Source of the DNA: Zygnema cylindricum
Taxonomy: Eukaryota; Streptophyta; Zygnematophyceae; Zygnematales; Zygnemataceae
Direction: 5' to 3'
DNA: 64,000 nucleotides
Assembly: GCA_037447655.1 (NCBI GenBank)
Contig: JBBHKE010001455.1
Location: 199,868-263,867 of the forward strand
The first letter of the stretch is position 1. Each line of letters starts with the position of its first letter. The notes under the pieces were generated by a model that saw only the letters and a program-made list of their open reading frames with translations, was not told the origin of the DNA and did not search any database. Below are positions 50,316 to 61,685 of this stretch, in pieces. The translations under genes and the position numbers were made by a program.

Positions 50316-51506
50316 AGTTGATATTTGAGTATTTTCTAGGTGTGAGTGAGGATAGAAAAAGAGCAGAGGCGGTCTGCCTCTGACTCCCTTATCCAAGCCC
50401 CCATACTTGTTGTAGTCACTAAAGGCTGGATAGGGAGCTAGAGTCATGGCTACCTGAGTTCACCACATAGACAGGAAGTAGAAATTAAGAAGGTTCATTA
50501 AAAGGATTCACGGACGCAGGATTCGATCCTGGTACCTGCCGTCAGTCAAATTAGCCGTTAGCTAACCGTTAAATTTAGGAAAAGTACTAGAAAATGTAGG
50601 GTTTGACAAATATTTAAATAGTTACACGTAGACTAGTTCGTTAAACGGGAAATAGATACATAGTACACGGATACAGTTTTAGATAGTACGGAGTACGGTT
50701 TTATATGGTACGGAGTACGGTTTTATATGAAACTGATACAGGCATTTGTTTCTACCGCGAAACAAATACCGCGCTTCTATTTTCAACGGCTAGAATTATA
50801 GCCGGTTTTGATCGGACAGCCACGATAGGCGCCGCGATCACATAATAACTACGTTTGGCGTTTTACGGTCATCACCACGTCAAGTGACACGTGGCGTGAT
50901 AACATTGGATTGTGACAATTTCGGAGATTTCGGGAACAAATCCGATTATAACATGTGTCGACATTTTGGCCATGTTGTACGATGGCCGTACAGAAAGTAC
51001 ACCGACACCTGTACTTTTGTGTACGACACAGTAAAGTGATTGGTGCTGTACGTGAATAGATAGAGTCTTAGAGGAGAGATAGGACTTAGAAAATTTTGGG
51101 TAGGTAGCTGCCTCTCCCAAAAAGCATCTTGTATAAAAGGCAAACTTTGGCCAGCCATAACTATCAATTTACTTAACCATTTTAAGTGATTCTTTTGCTG
51201 CAGACTCATGGGAGTCCACGCTACAGAGGTGTGTAGTCGGTCAAAGTTTTTGTCTGCCAGGGTGGCAGCATTTCTAAAGAAAAGTCAAAGTGGGTGAATG
51301 TGTCCAAATCTCATATTATAACTTTGCATTCTGTGGTGGAACTGAGCACACAGAAAGTGTTATTTCACACGGTGAAGTTGTATTGGGGTTTTGACTGTCA
51401 AGGGGTTAGTCATTTGGGTTTATATCAAGTTAGGAGTCGGCACTATCTAGATTAGCTTCTTTTGGATCTGCCTACTCTGAGGGCGGATGGAGGTCTCATA
51501 GTTTCA
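50316..51506 (+). repeat. 5' LTR
   Basis: Begins AGTTGATATTT where the 3' LTR has TGTTGATATTT, so the first T has changed. It ends GTTTCA. Bases 50698-51506 match 54695-55504 at over 95% by eye. Bases from about 50370 to 50697 have no counterpart in the 3' LTR and may be an insertion. Confidence 0.82.
50500..50600 (-). repeat. Possible tRNA-derived (SINE-like) head inside the 5' LTR
   Basis: On the minus strand a B-box-like GGATCGAATCC lies about 35 bases after an A-box-like TAGCTAACGG. The segment is absent from the 3' LTR, as expected for a later insertion, but no clear SINE tail or target duplication was found. Confidence 0.25.
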
Positions 51507-51520
51507 GGTTATGGGCCCAC
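51507..51520 (+). promoter_or_regulatory. Primer-binding site of half-tRNA initiator-Met type
   Basis: GGTTATGGGCCCAC begins directly after the 5' LTR. It complements the anticodon stem-loop region of initiator tRNA-Met. Drosophila copia is known to prime from such an internally cleaved tRNA; many plant Copia elements use the tRNA 3' end (TGGTATCAGAGC) instead. Confidence 0.75.
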
Positions 51521-51573
51521 TATCTAGGGTGTCTATGTTTGATTGAACAGACTTCACTTATTAGGAGTTTACG

Positions 51574-52687
51574 ATGGAGGGATTGATTTTCGAAAAGCAC
51601 TTATGGGGAATTGTTTTGGGACAAGTTAGGTGTCCGCCATCGGGCTTTGGTGGAGCTCACTATAGAGATTCATCTGGGGCTTCCCAGAAAACCAACTGGA
51701 TTTCAGATGCAACGGAAGGTGAAGAGAACACCATAGCCATGGAAGGGGGAAAAGGGGAGAAAGGAAAAGGAACACAAATGATGAGGGGAGCTAGGCTCTC
51801 GGCTACGGTCCCACTTGTAGGGGTTATAACTAAAACTGATGAAACCGACAGTAGAATTTGGGAGTATAAGAACACTATAGCAAAACATCTCATACTTAGA
51901 AATGTGTCTATATCTATAGCTATCACTCTTTTAAATCTAACCAAGTCTTCAAAAATTTGGGAAACACTAAGACAAATTTATAAGAGTGGGACTATACAGC
52001 GGCATCAATTAGTAAAACAAGAATTAGAGGCCTATGTTCATAAAGGCGGTAGCATGATAGAGTTTTGCAATGATATTGCTGCGTTATATGTTAAGCTTGC
52101 TAGTGCGCGATATGTAGAATCTGAGGAGAGAAAGATTAACACACTAATCATGAAACTCCCAGATGAGTACGAAAACATCATTAATTGTATGCAGGAAATG
52201 GATGGCTCCTCATGGACTTGGAGCATTACCATGGGGATAATTCTTGTGAGGGAAAGCACTTTGGAGCTTTGTAGGGGAAGTAACAGGGTGAATGCACTAA
52301 CAACTAGTGGTGATTGGCGGAAGCGTGATGAGAGGAACAGCAGTGATGAGCGGAAGTGTGTTGAGAGGAAAGAAAGACAAAGGTAAACCTTATCGAAATT
52401 TTGGTGGAAAGAGAGGTAGAGGAAAAGAAAAGGGAGCTTTGAAAAAAGGGGTTTGCTTCTATTGTAGGGAACCGGGTCACTATATGGAGGAGTGTCCTTC
52501 TTTGGAAGAAATTAGAAGTTGGAATGTTGATGAGGAGGAACAAGGGGAAGAGGAGAACGAGGATGAAGATATTTTGGAGCTTCTCCGCTTTGATAATATT
52601 GGGAAGAAAGAAAAGCACACAAATTCCACGAAAGCAACAGTGTGCTTTTGGAGGTATAAGGGAATTAAAGAGAGAGGAGAAACTTGA
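51574..52687 (+). pseudogene. Copia gag with zinc knuckle, interrupted by one frameshift
   Basis: Frame 1 (51574-52386) encodes 270 residues with a Copia gag core: RIWEYKNTIAKHLILRNVS, SSKIWETLRQIY, EFCNDIAALYVKL and IMKLPDEYENIINCM. It ends in a basic stretch (RKRDERN, KERQR). The next frame, open over 52307-52687, continues the gag with a basic RGRGKEKG run and the zinc knuckle CFYCREPGHYMEEC (CX2CX4HX4C). The match to normal gag moves from one frame to the other near 52385. This is either a disabling indel or, less likely, programmed frameshifting. The gag binds and packages element RNA. Confidence 0.8.
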
Positions 52688-53395
52688 GGGAGTTCAAATT
52701 ATTGAGGATAGTTTCATAGATACTTTGGAAATAGAAAACTGGTCGGAAAAGGAGACTTCAATGGATTTAGAAGTAAGGGAAAAAGTAAGTCTAGAGAGGG
52801 CTTCAAAGGATAGGGGAGAAGGAAATATTTGATTAAAAGTTTAGGGGAGGAGAAATATTTTTTGGGAATAAAATTAGAAAGTGAGTGGAAAGAATTTCAT
52901 GGGAGAGAGTGAAGAAAGTTCAAAAAATGGGCTAATTATCATGGACAAAGATATAAGTTCGGAAGATGTAGATTTTATGAGGAACTTAGAAGGGACACTT
53001 GTTTTTTGGAAAAAATTGGGGGGTAATGGATTCGGCATCACTAATGGGAGTGATGTCATTTATGAAGGTGTGCCTGTAAAAGGGTTAGCATCCTGGTGTG
53101 TGTTGCAGATTGGAGATGGGGCTGGCTGTTTGAATTGCAAGAGGGAAATTGGATTTAGTGTGGATGGAAAAGAGATGAGGTGGATAAAATCTTTGCTCGG
53201 ATTTATCAATAGTGGGGTGCTAAATAAAATGTGTGATGCAATTATTATTTCTGTTCATCTAATGCATTGCTTTAAATACGAGAGTAAGTTTTATGAAAGA
53301 AAACGGAAAAGGAAAAAGAAAAAGGAAAAAGGGGAGGGGGTGCTTGTATTTTTTTGTGGGAGTTTAGAGGAAAATAGACTAGAAAATAAGTGGAG
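52688..53395 (+). other. Internal region after gag with no recognisable pol
   Basis: A 184-codon frame (52881-53435) crosses into the 3' LTR. It contains WKKLGGNGFGITNGSDVIYE and a basic RKRKRKKKKEKG run but none of the protease, integrase or polymerase motifs of Copia pol. A purine-rich stretch before 53396 could be the polypurine tract. Confidence 0.4.
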
Positions 53396-55504
53396 TGTTG
53401 ATATTTATGTATTTTCTAGGTCTATTTTAGTATAGAAAAAGAGCAAGGGCAGTTTGCCTATATCAAAATCTGAGAAATCAATTAAACATTAAACACTAGT
53501 GAAAGTTTTAGTTTTCCCAAACATTGAAATAGAAGGGTCAAACGTTTTCTCCACAAATTTTGCAACAACAAAATTGAAAGCTCTCAAAGGTAAAATTCAA
53601 CCTCAAATTTTGCAACAGCGAATTAAAAAGTAATCAAAGGTAACAATTTAGGGTTTGAAAAGTTTTAAGTCATTTCTGGAATCCTTTGCTCTTGAAGAAG
53701 TAAAATGCTCCACTTTCTTTCTCCTCCATTAGCGAATTTCCGATTTCCCACTACATCATGATCTTTTCAAATCTAATTCTCACATCCTCTCCCTTCGTGG
53801 CTTTAAGCCCTCCCTCTACATATGAATCATTACTAAGAGAAGGCAAGTTTGTTTGGCATCTAGGTAATTGGAGTGAGTTTAAGTGGTGGCTACACTGCCC
53901 ACCCCGCCTTAGTCTTTTAGACCTGAGCACGCCCCACATCCGCCTTAGTCTTTAGGAACTTAGCACGCCCCACATCTAACCAGCGGCCGCTGGCAGTGTG
54001 ATCACTTAGTTTCCCTCCAATCCCCTACCATTTCACATTGTGGTTCTACCGACACATGTTAGAGCACCCTCACCCGTCACGGCAGTCAATATTCGAGTGA
54101 GCAAACTTCTCATTGGTTTCTAACCAAAGCTTTGATACCATATGTAATAAGATCCCCTACCTCTCAGATAATCCCATAACTGCAACCAATTTCAACCACA
54201 CATTCCACACATTGGAAAAATACACATCCACATTGGAAAGCACTCACATAAAAATAAACTTTAAATTAGAAGAAGCTTTTGTCCGCATAACATACGCTTG
54301 GTCTCTTGCCCTCATGGCTTTACCCAACTTTTTAAAGTGTTTTCCACTACTCTCCACTCTTAATAATTATATCTCTTAACTACTAAAACACTGCTTAACT
54401 TGTAAGAGATTTTAGTGCCGAAATGCAAATTCTCCAATTTGGTTTTAATCGCCCAAGACCAAATCAGTCACAATTTCCACAAATTTTTCCAAAGGAAAAG
54501 ATGTTTACTCTCCTCTTATACATCATTATATATCCATCATTGCCTTGGACTAGCCAGGCCAGAGTCAACGCTCCGTTGAACAGGTTTTACCTGGGCCAAT
54601 CATTGATCAGCAAGGACTCAAATTGACCAATGCAAAAACGTGTGAAATCTCTTACTAACTACGTAGCATTTCTAACCAATCAAACGCTACGTTTGTTTTA
54701 TATGGTACGGAGTACGGTTTTATATGAAACTGATACAGGCATTTGTTTCTACCGCGAAACAAATACCGCGCTTCTATTTTCAACGGCTAGAATTATAGCC
54801 GGTTTTGATCGGACAGCCACGATAGGCGCCGCGATCACATAATAACTACGTTTGGCGTTTTACGGTCATCGCCACGTCAAGTGACACGTTGCGTGATAAC
54901 ATTGGATTGTGACAATTTTGGAGATTTCGGGAACAAATCCGAATATAACATGTGTCGACATGTTGGCCATGATGTACGATGGCCGTGCAGAAAGTACACC
55001 GACACTTGTACTTTTGTGTACGACACAGTAAAGTGATTGGTGCCGTACGTCAATAGATAGAGTCTTAGAGGAGAGATAGGACTTAGAAAATTTTGGGTAG
55101 GTAGTTGCCTCTCCCAAAGAGCATCTTGTATAAAAGGCAAACTTTGGCCAGCCATAACTATCAATTTCCTTAACCATTTTAAGTGATTCTTTTGCCGCGG
55201 ACTCAAGGGAATTCACGCTACAGAGGGGTGTAGTCGGTCAAAGTTTTTGTCTGCCAGGGTGGCAGCATTTCTAAAAGAAAGTCAAAGTGGGTGAATGTGT
55301 CCAAATCTCATATTCTAACTTTGCGTTCTGTGGTGGAACTGAGCACATAGAAAGTGTTATTTCACAGGGGTGAAGTTGTATTGGGGTTCTGACTGTCAAG
55401 GGGTCAGTCATTTGGGTTTATATCAAGTTAGGAGTCGGCACTATCTAGATTAGCTTCTTTTGGATGTGCCTACTCTGAGGGCCAATGGAGGTCTCGGAGG
55501 TTCA
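53396..55504 (+). repeat. 3' LTR with a large extra segment
   Basis: The start (TGTTGATATTTATGTATTTT) matches the 5' LTR start, and 54695-55504 matches its end. About 1.2 kb between (53460-54694) is absent from the 5' LTR and looks inserted. It includes a 36-base direct repeat at 53905-53940 and 53941-53976 (CGCCTTAGTCTTT through AGCACGCCCCACATC). Confidence 0.75.
54129..54682 (-). mobile_element. Minus-strand LTR-retrotransposon fragment inside the 3' LTR
   Basis: Read on the minus strand, TGGTATCAAAGC (54140-54129) is a near match to the common plant Copia primer-binding site TGGTATCAGAGC. It is preceded by a stretch running from TGATTGGTTAG to CTTATTACA, the TG...CA form of an LTR. No partner LTR or coding region was found to its left. 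Confidence 0.45.
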
Positions 55505-55566
55505 GTAAGTGATTCTGCGCAACCAAAGCAGTCACTGTCATGATCAATTCCCTAAATTAAACGCAC
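55505..55566. repeat. Outer end of the right arm of the inverted-repeat element
   Basis: GTAAGTGATTCTGCGCAACC onwards, through ATGATCAATTCCCT, is the inverse of 49303-49360. It is separated from its inner part (ending 50315) by the retrotransposon. The bases AAATTA lie at both outer edges of the element and may be part of its own target duplication. Confidence 0.85.
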
Positions 55567-55706
55567 GAAGTTCTTCACTTTATCGTCTACATAGACAGTT
55601 ATAGTGCCGAGTTGGGCGGAACCATCGACATATATATGAGCGAACAAGTTTCAAACGCGACCGCACATTAGGTTTAAGTACGGTTGGGATTTTGATGTGC
55701 AATTTC

Positions 55707-56903
55707 TAGTGTTGTGTATCAGCACGGTTTTGCCGATAATCGATATGTAATTTTTTTGGCTTACTAATAATAGATATATTGGCACGATATATGGAATCCA
55801 CGGTTATCGCCGACAAAAAACCCATAATATCGGTTTTCTATCGAGATAACACCGGTACCGATAACTATTGGCCATAACTGTGCGAAACTGTACATTAATG
55901 TCGTTTATTCTATGAATGAACAGCGGACCCGCTCCCCCCCCCCAGCGATTTTGAAAAGAAATCGCGATATTTTATTATTATTTTTTTATTTTTTTTGGGT
56001 TTCATGTGGGTTCTACGCCCCCCTACCCTTCGAGAATGTCGTGCTCACAAAATCCTTCGACGAAAACGTTTGAATCTCGAATCAAAGGAGTCCTCCATCA
56101 TGTCTTTTAGTTTCGTTATACCGTCAACGTGTCTCAATTGCACTTCAACGGGCGCAAGTTGCGACTCTCCTTCGTCGTTACACACTAGGTGATGATAGGT
56201 AGGGTCAACCTGACCTTCCAATGAGGGACTCGGTTCACATCCATGATCTCTGTAGTTAAAGACCTTAGCTTGTTTATGGGTAAAGTAGTTTAGGTTTTTT
56301 CTTTTGTATGCAGTCTAACTCTGGTATTTATTTTGTTATAGTTCTTTGCTCTTATTAGTATTGTTCTGTTTCGTTTTAATTTTTTAGGCGTAACTTACTT
56401 TCTTTTGACTCTTATAGTCTCAATTTTATTTTCAGTTTTTACAAATGGTTTTACCAACGCATTTTTTGCAATAAAGAATTTCCCTTACAAATTTATTAGA
56501 AAATGGTGGTAGTAAATGGCGACAAGCTTAGATTTATGTTCATTTGGTTTTCAAAAAAGTTAGATATTACCATGTAATCAAAATTCTTAGTTTCCGTATC
56601 ATAGTTTCAATACTATAAACTACTGTTTTTTATTTGTGAACGTTTTAGTGCGTTGTCTGTACTAAACCTCGCTATACAGAGTAAGGAACAAATTCTCATA
56701 CGTGGCATGCCACGCTATATACAATGAATAATATAATGTATTATAAAGTACTATTATATAGCATACTTATTTATTTAAAATTATCAACGATAAGGAATAT
56801 GTTGGTCTCGGAGTGATATATTGGGACAACTTAACCGTTCGATAACCTATAACTATCAGTACCGGTGTTATCGCAACAAATTTATCGCCGATACAGAACA
56901 CTA
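55707..56903. mobile_element. hAT-like nonautonomous element (TIR family TAGTGTTGTGTATCGG), 1197 bp
   Basis: Starts TAGTGTTGTGTATCAGCAC and ends ATCGCCGATACAGAACACTA. Flanks GCAATTTC and ACAATTTG share six central bases of eight. Sequence near both ends (ATTGGTACGATATAT, GGTGTTATCG, TTGGTCTCGG) matches 32897-34243. The short open frame at 55995-56192 shows no transposase motif. Confidence 0.8.
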
Positions 56904-57704
56904 ACAATTTGTATCCTCGTTATTACGTGTTCGTAACCGTTCGCTGCGCTGTATAGATGATCCATGATTTTATGCTCTTCAATCACGATGCATTGACTTA
57001 TTCCACGTATGCCCTTTGGTCGTTGTTAGCAGACATGTGGATCACATCCTAATCGCCAAATGATCGAAAAATTTAGTCGCGCGAAAGTTCCACCATGGCT
57101 AATTAAAATTTAAATTATTACGCACGATACCGTAAATAATTAGATAACAGTCAAAGTAACCGTACTTTTAAGAGACGACAATGACCCATAAAAAATGTTT
57201 TGTTTTAGTTTTTAGATATTTTATATTTCGGGAAGTTTTGTGTATATGAGTTTTTTCCTTTTGTTTTCCGCGTTAACTTCGATAACCGATCGGCAAGGGG
57301 ATCCGATAAAATGGCATGTGTCAAAATCTTGTCCCTACTTTGTGGAACGAAAGTACGGAACAACAATCCTTCGCGACGGTGCCGTATCATCATATTAGAC
57401 AGGTATATCGGTAAAATACCACTATGACTTTTTACCGATTTATTAATAAACGTATCGGCTATCAAATGATATATCGGTTAGCATTAGCTAAAAAAAAAGT
57501 ACATATCGATCATCGTTAAGATATGTCGATACTCAAAACAAATTTGGGTCCCGTAATTTGAACAAAATAATAATTGAACACCTCCTCAAAGAATCATTTA
57601 TAGTTCATTATTATGAGCACTCCGAGTAGTTAAAAAGTGCGAGAAGGGGTGGAAACGTTATATCTGGTTAATTCGTATTATACACGTGTAGTTTGGGTTC
57701 TTGG
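56904..57704. other. No gene recognised; transposon debris
   Basis: 57405-57545 resembles the subterminal part of the TAGTGTTGTGTATCGG elements (TTTACCGAT, TATATCGGTTAG, GATATGTCGATACTCAAAAC) but lacks both termini. The rest shows nothing recognisable. Confidence 0.4.
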
Positions 57705-57712
57705 GTATAATG

Positions 57713-58569
57713 CATAGTTGTTCAAATCGCGCGATTTTTTCTTTTTTTCCGATTGAAACTTATAATTCGTGACTTTTTAAAAAATCGTAAAAAAACGTGT
57801 ACTGTAAACTGAAACTTAAAATTTACGGAAACCTGTAAACAAATTACTGTAATTGTACATTTTTTTACGGATATGTACAGAATAAAACGGGAAATATGCG
57901 TCGTACTTATTGGTACTTTCTGTTCAGTGAACAGAACAAGAATACCACGGAAGTTATACGTTATATAATCGAAAATGTACGGACATTTTCGAAAATAGAC
58001 GTTGAACGTCACAATAATTTTGCGTGTTCAGTTTGAAATTTGTACGGGCGTCTTCTTCAATTTTTTTTAAAAGAAGACGCCATAGAACATTGAAAACGAA
58101 ACCGCGAGGAAGCCGCTTCCCCATATCATACCCTTTTATTTTTTTGGAGTAATGCGCTGTCTGCGAGATAGAGAAAGAAGGCAGACAGAAGGCGGCCATG
58201 TTTGTCTGTCAGATAGGCTCGGACAGACGAAATTTCATAAAATTTTACCTTCGTGGCATTCGAATCCGGGTACGTCAAGTGCGTAGCGTACCATATGGTG
58301 AACGAATGGACTACCAGTTGGTGAAGAAGTACCGATACCAGCAAAGAGTGTGATAAAAATATAAAGAGTTTATTGTTTTACTGCTCATTTAATGGGAAAA
58401 ACTTGCAAATTGCGTTATATGTAATAGTTTTTTGTTTTTTTATGTACGGAATAGTACGGAAGGAAATTCATTAACGATTTTTTGCGCTTTGATCAAAAGG
58501 TTCAATGCGTTTGTTACGTATAATTCGTCGCGTACGGTACGTTCGCACTAATCGCCGTGAACAACTATG
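57713..58569. mobile_element. hAT-like MITE (TIR family CATAGTTGTTC), 857 bp
   Basis: Starts CATAGTTGTTCAAATCGCG and ends GAACAACTATG, with the exact 8-base duplication GTATAATG at 57705-57712 and 58570-58577. On the minus strand it carries a tRNA B-box-like GGATTCGAATGCC near 58253-58268, in a position like that of the B-box-like motif in 43841-44550. Confidence 0.88.
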
Positions 58570-58730
58570 GTATAATGTATGCATAGTATGGGATATCCAC
58601 ATACAGATTTTCGCATTATAAAACCATGGTTTGGACTTGGGAAATGGAGATGATCTACCGTAGTTTATAGAACACTAAAATAGAGCACAAGTATGTAAGC
58701 CGTACACGTGATAGGAGCATTTGCTCTAAG

Positions 58731-59036
58731 CATAGTTCAAAAGTAGGTGAAAGTAGGCCCATACAATATGCCTATTGTATGCAAAACATACAATATGACC
58801 TTAAGACCCATATTGTATTCGGACCTATTCGGACCAATTAAAACATTCGGACCAAAAATTGTACCAATTAAAACATTCGGACCAAATATTTTTGTTTACA
58901 CCGTCAGATTCGGACGATCGGACGGTCGCTGATCAAAGTAGCGATCTAAGAAGATCACATGAAAAGCCCATAACACAACTTACGATAAAGGCGCCGACCA
59001 AAGGCCTACCATAAAAACGCCTACTTTTGAACTCTG
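58731..59036. mobile_element. hAT-like MITE (TIR CAKAGTTCAAAAGTAGG), 306 bp
   Basis: The left terminus is CATAGTTCAAAAGTAGG. The right terminus is the inverse of CAGAGTTCAAAAGTAGG. The exact 8-base duplication GCTCTAAG flanks it (58723-58730 and 59037-59044). The interior has three ATTCGGACC-type short repeats. Confidence 0.87.
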
Positions 59037-59044
59037 GCTCTAAG

Positions 59045-61685
59045 TAATAGCGTTGTGCTTAAAATATTAAACCCTAAATTTCCGATCGCCAACTACCTTG
59101 GCGGCTTGGCTGTTGCACATGCATAGCTGGCAAGACTGTTGTTATCCAGTTCTATGCTGCATTTACTGTTAGTAAAGTTCGCTCTCAGTTCTGAGAGAGT
59201 TCATACGTCGTACAGTACAGTTGTGCACAGCGCAGCGAAACGGGCACCTGCGTCCAATGGGCAATCAAAACTTCAAAGTCCTAGGGCGCCTTGTCCTTTT
59301 GTCCTTTTCTTCTTGGTAGTTACGCATTGTCACCTGGCAATGTTTGCAGACTTCCGTACGTCAGCAGACCTGTGAGCGGTACAAAGCTAGAAATAAAAGA
59401 CAGTCACTAGACTCTCTGCAGGAAGAGTGAACGCCGTAGTGCATTTCATTTTTCACTACTTGGAGTTCCAGTGGGTGATTCTACAAGGAGCTGAAGCAAG
59501 CAGCTGGCATCTGAAACAAGGTCAGGAAGTCTCACCCATTGAACGATGCGTATGCCATGATTTGAGGGAGAAGAAGGATGTGTATTTATTCTAGAACTAA
59601 TCAGGATTTTGTGATGATAGTGGAAATCAAGACTTTCACATCTCCCACTTTAGCATCCCAGAGTCGATTGGATCATCTTTCTTTCTGAACAAGCTGGAAA
59701 GTAAAACTATTTGAAATCAGATCTTGTAGAAATGAGGTCAATTTGCTGATTTGGACATGTTTAAAGTTCGCAGCTTTTTAACTTCCTGAATCCGTTAGTT
59801 TCAGAAGCTTCTAATTTCTGCTACTGAGCTAGCCTACATGTAGGGAATCTTGAAACTTGCAACCAATGGCTCAAATACAGATCTGTCTCACTCAATTGTT
59901 TTTGTCATAAATGTGCCAATTTTACTTTTTGTAGAAGAGACAAATCTGTTTGTCGGTGTATGTGGTTTCCTTTGGCTAAGAACTTGCAATAATTTGTCAG
60001 TAGTCACTATTTGCAGGATTAGACAGCCTCTATGGTAGTGGATATCCTTTAAATGGGCTGTTGAGTTTCAGAAAAAAGATTCATTACTCACCATCAATTG
60101 GTGTTTTCTTGACTTGGACCGAACATGCTAATTTTATTAAAAAACGAGACCACTTCTACACTTCTTCACTCAGCTTCATTCATTGAGCTCTTGTTTAGCT
60201 GCTAACTCTATACTTGCCATGTCCAAGATATATTCTGTCTCACGGGATTTTACTTCACCTCCTGCTGTATTTACACTAGACTTGAGGTGCTGATTAAGGA
60301 GTATTTCCATTTTTTTGCTTTATTTTTTGTGCCTTTTTGCACTTGTGCGTTGTGTGTGTGTGTGTTATTTCCCCCCCTTGAAGTATTATTTATTCATTTA
60401 TCTGTTAACTGCATTTTGTAGAATTGTGGATCCAAAATCTTCAAGGTTGACGCTCATTTATATTGTCGATAGTATACCAAGCCTTTATCAAACAAATTCT
60501 ATTTATTTCTTTCAGGTGCTGATTTTGTCTCTGAATGTCACAAACATTTTGAACATCTGAATGCCAGTGAGTAGGGAATTAATGTCTTGCAAAGTAGATG
60601 ATGTGAATGGAGAAAGGTGTGGAATTGTTTACGTTGAGCCTCTTCATTAAGCATCCAGGCGTTTTGGTTGAGAAATGCCCTTTTTGTTCCCTCAACTCAT
60701 ATCGACCCACGCAGTTTGTTGATGCCGTTGTGTCGTCAGCTTGGAAAAGCCTTTGAAATAATTGTTCTGAAACCGAGAATGAAGAAGAACAGAGACGCAG
60801 TTTTTGATCTACAGGTTATGATTTGAGATGTTTTGTTGAGTCAGAATACCCTTTGAAAACTAGATTTGCGAAATAGCTGGAATGACATAGTGCAAATATG
60901 ATGTTTCTGCTGCAACCATAGACATGGAAATGATTCTTAGATGTTGATTTGTGTATTGATTGTATCTTGATAGATAGCTATAGGAGTCCAATTTGTTTAA
61001 GATTCATCTTGACGAAATTGTAGACAATATGCAGCTGCAATTGTTGCCTTCTTCTCTGTTCCATTCGTATTTCCCATGGTTTACTGTAGGTGATACTTCA
61101 GCTGAATTCCTTTTCTGTTTACAGGATGTTTACATGTATCCAAGCCAGATCTTCTGATTGCTGCAAAATTGATTTCGTCCCTCTAATCGTCATGTAGTCC
61201 AGATAGCTTACAAATATCTCACCACCGTATGCTGGAGACATAGCTTTCAGTTAGCCTCACATGTTCGTACTGTATTAACATTTAGAAAGATAACAATTAT
61301 GACGCACAAGATTCCCTAGAATTCCCATGGAGGATGAAGTAGCATGTGTGAGTTGCTGTAGATGGAGGCTTCTTTTCATTTTAGGCTCATTTTCAAATGC
61401 CTTACAATTTTATTTAGCAGAAGCTAAGTTTTGATTGGACTCTTATATACGCACTTGATTACAAGCGCTCGTTGTTTCTCTTACTTGTGTGTACTGGTCT
61501 TATCCTCGTCCTTTATGTCTGACCTTCTCACGGCTGGTAGCTGAACCCTAACGCAGAATTCTGTGTTGTTGCAGTCTCACGGTTATCGTAATACTTTGTG
61601 GCGAAGCTAGTGTAAAGAGCTGAAGTGTACTGTACTCCATAAAAGCCATCGCAATTTGACAATCGAAAGGGGGTGCACAGAAGCC
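59045..61685. other. Long stretch with no supported gene
   Basis: Composition changes here from transposon-like to gene-like DNA (T-rich with scattered GCAG acceptors). One exon-like piece is 60516-60574 (+), which follows a TTTCAG and reads GADFVSECHKHFEHLNASE then stop, but I could not find partner exons or a family. The last few hundred bases are probably the promoter and leader of the Pro-rich protein gene. Confidence 0.3.

Larger units (their letters stand above)
50316..55504 (+). mobile_element. Copia-type gag-only LTR retrotransposon (TR-GAG-like), 5.2 kb
   Basis: Bounded by the 5-base target duplication GTAAG (50311-50315 and 55505-55509). The 5' LTR is 50316-51506 and the 3' LTR 53396-55504; both end in TTCA. 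The PBS GGTTATGGGCCCAC follows the 5' LTR directly. The 1.9 kb interior encodes gag with a zinc knuckle but no recognisable protease, integrase, reverse transcriptase or RNase H, so it would depend on another element for movement. Its insertion splits an inverted-repeat element, and the two halves rejoin when it is removed. Confidence 0.85.

Noticed and set aside
52881-53435. Possible pol remnant behind gag
   Set aside because: None of the protease, integrase, reverse-transcriptase or RNase H motifs are present, and the frame runs into the 3' LTR.
58230-58280. Functional tRNA gene on the minus strand
   Set aside because: Only a B-box-like sequence is visible. I could not form a cloverleaf, and it lies inside a MITE.
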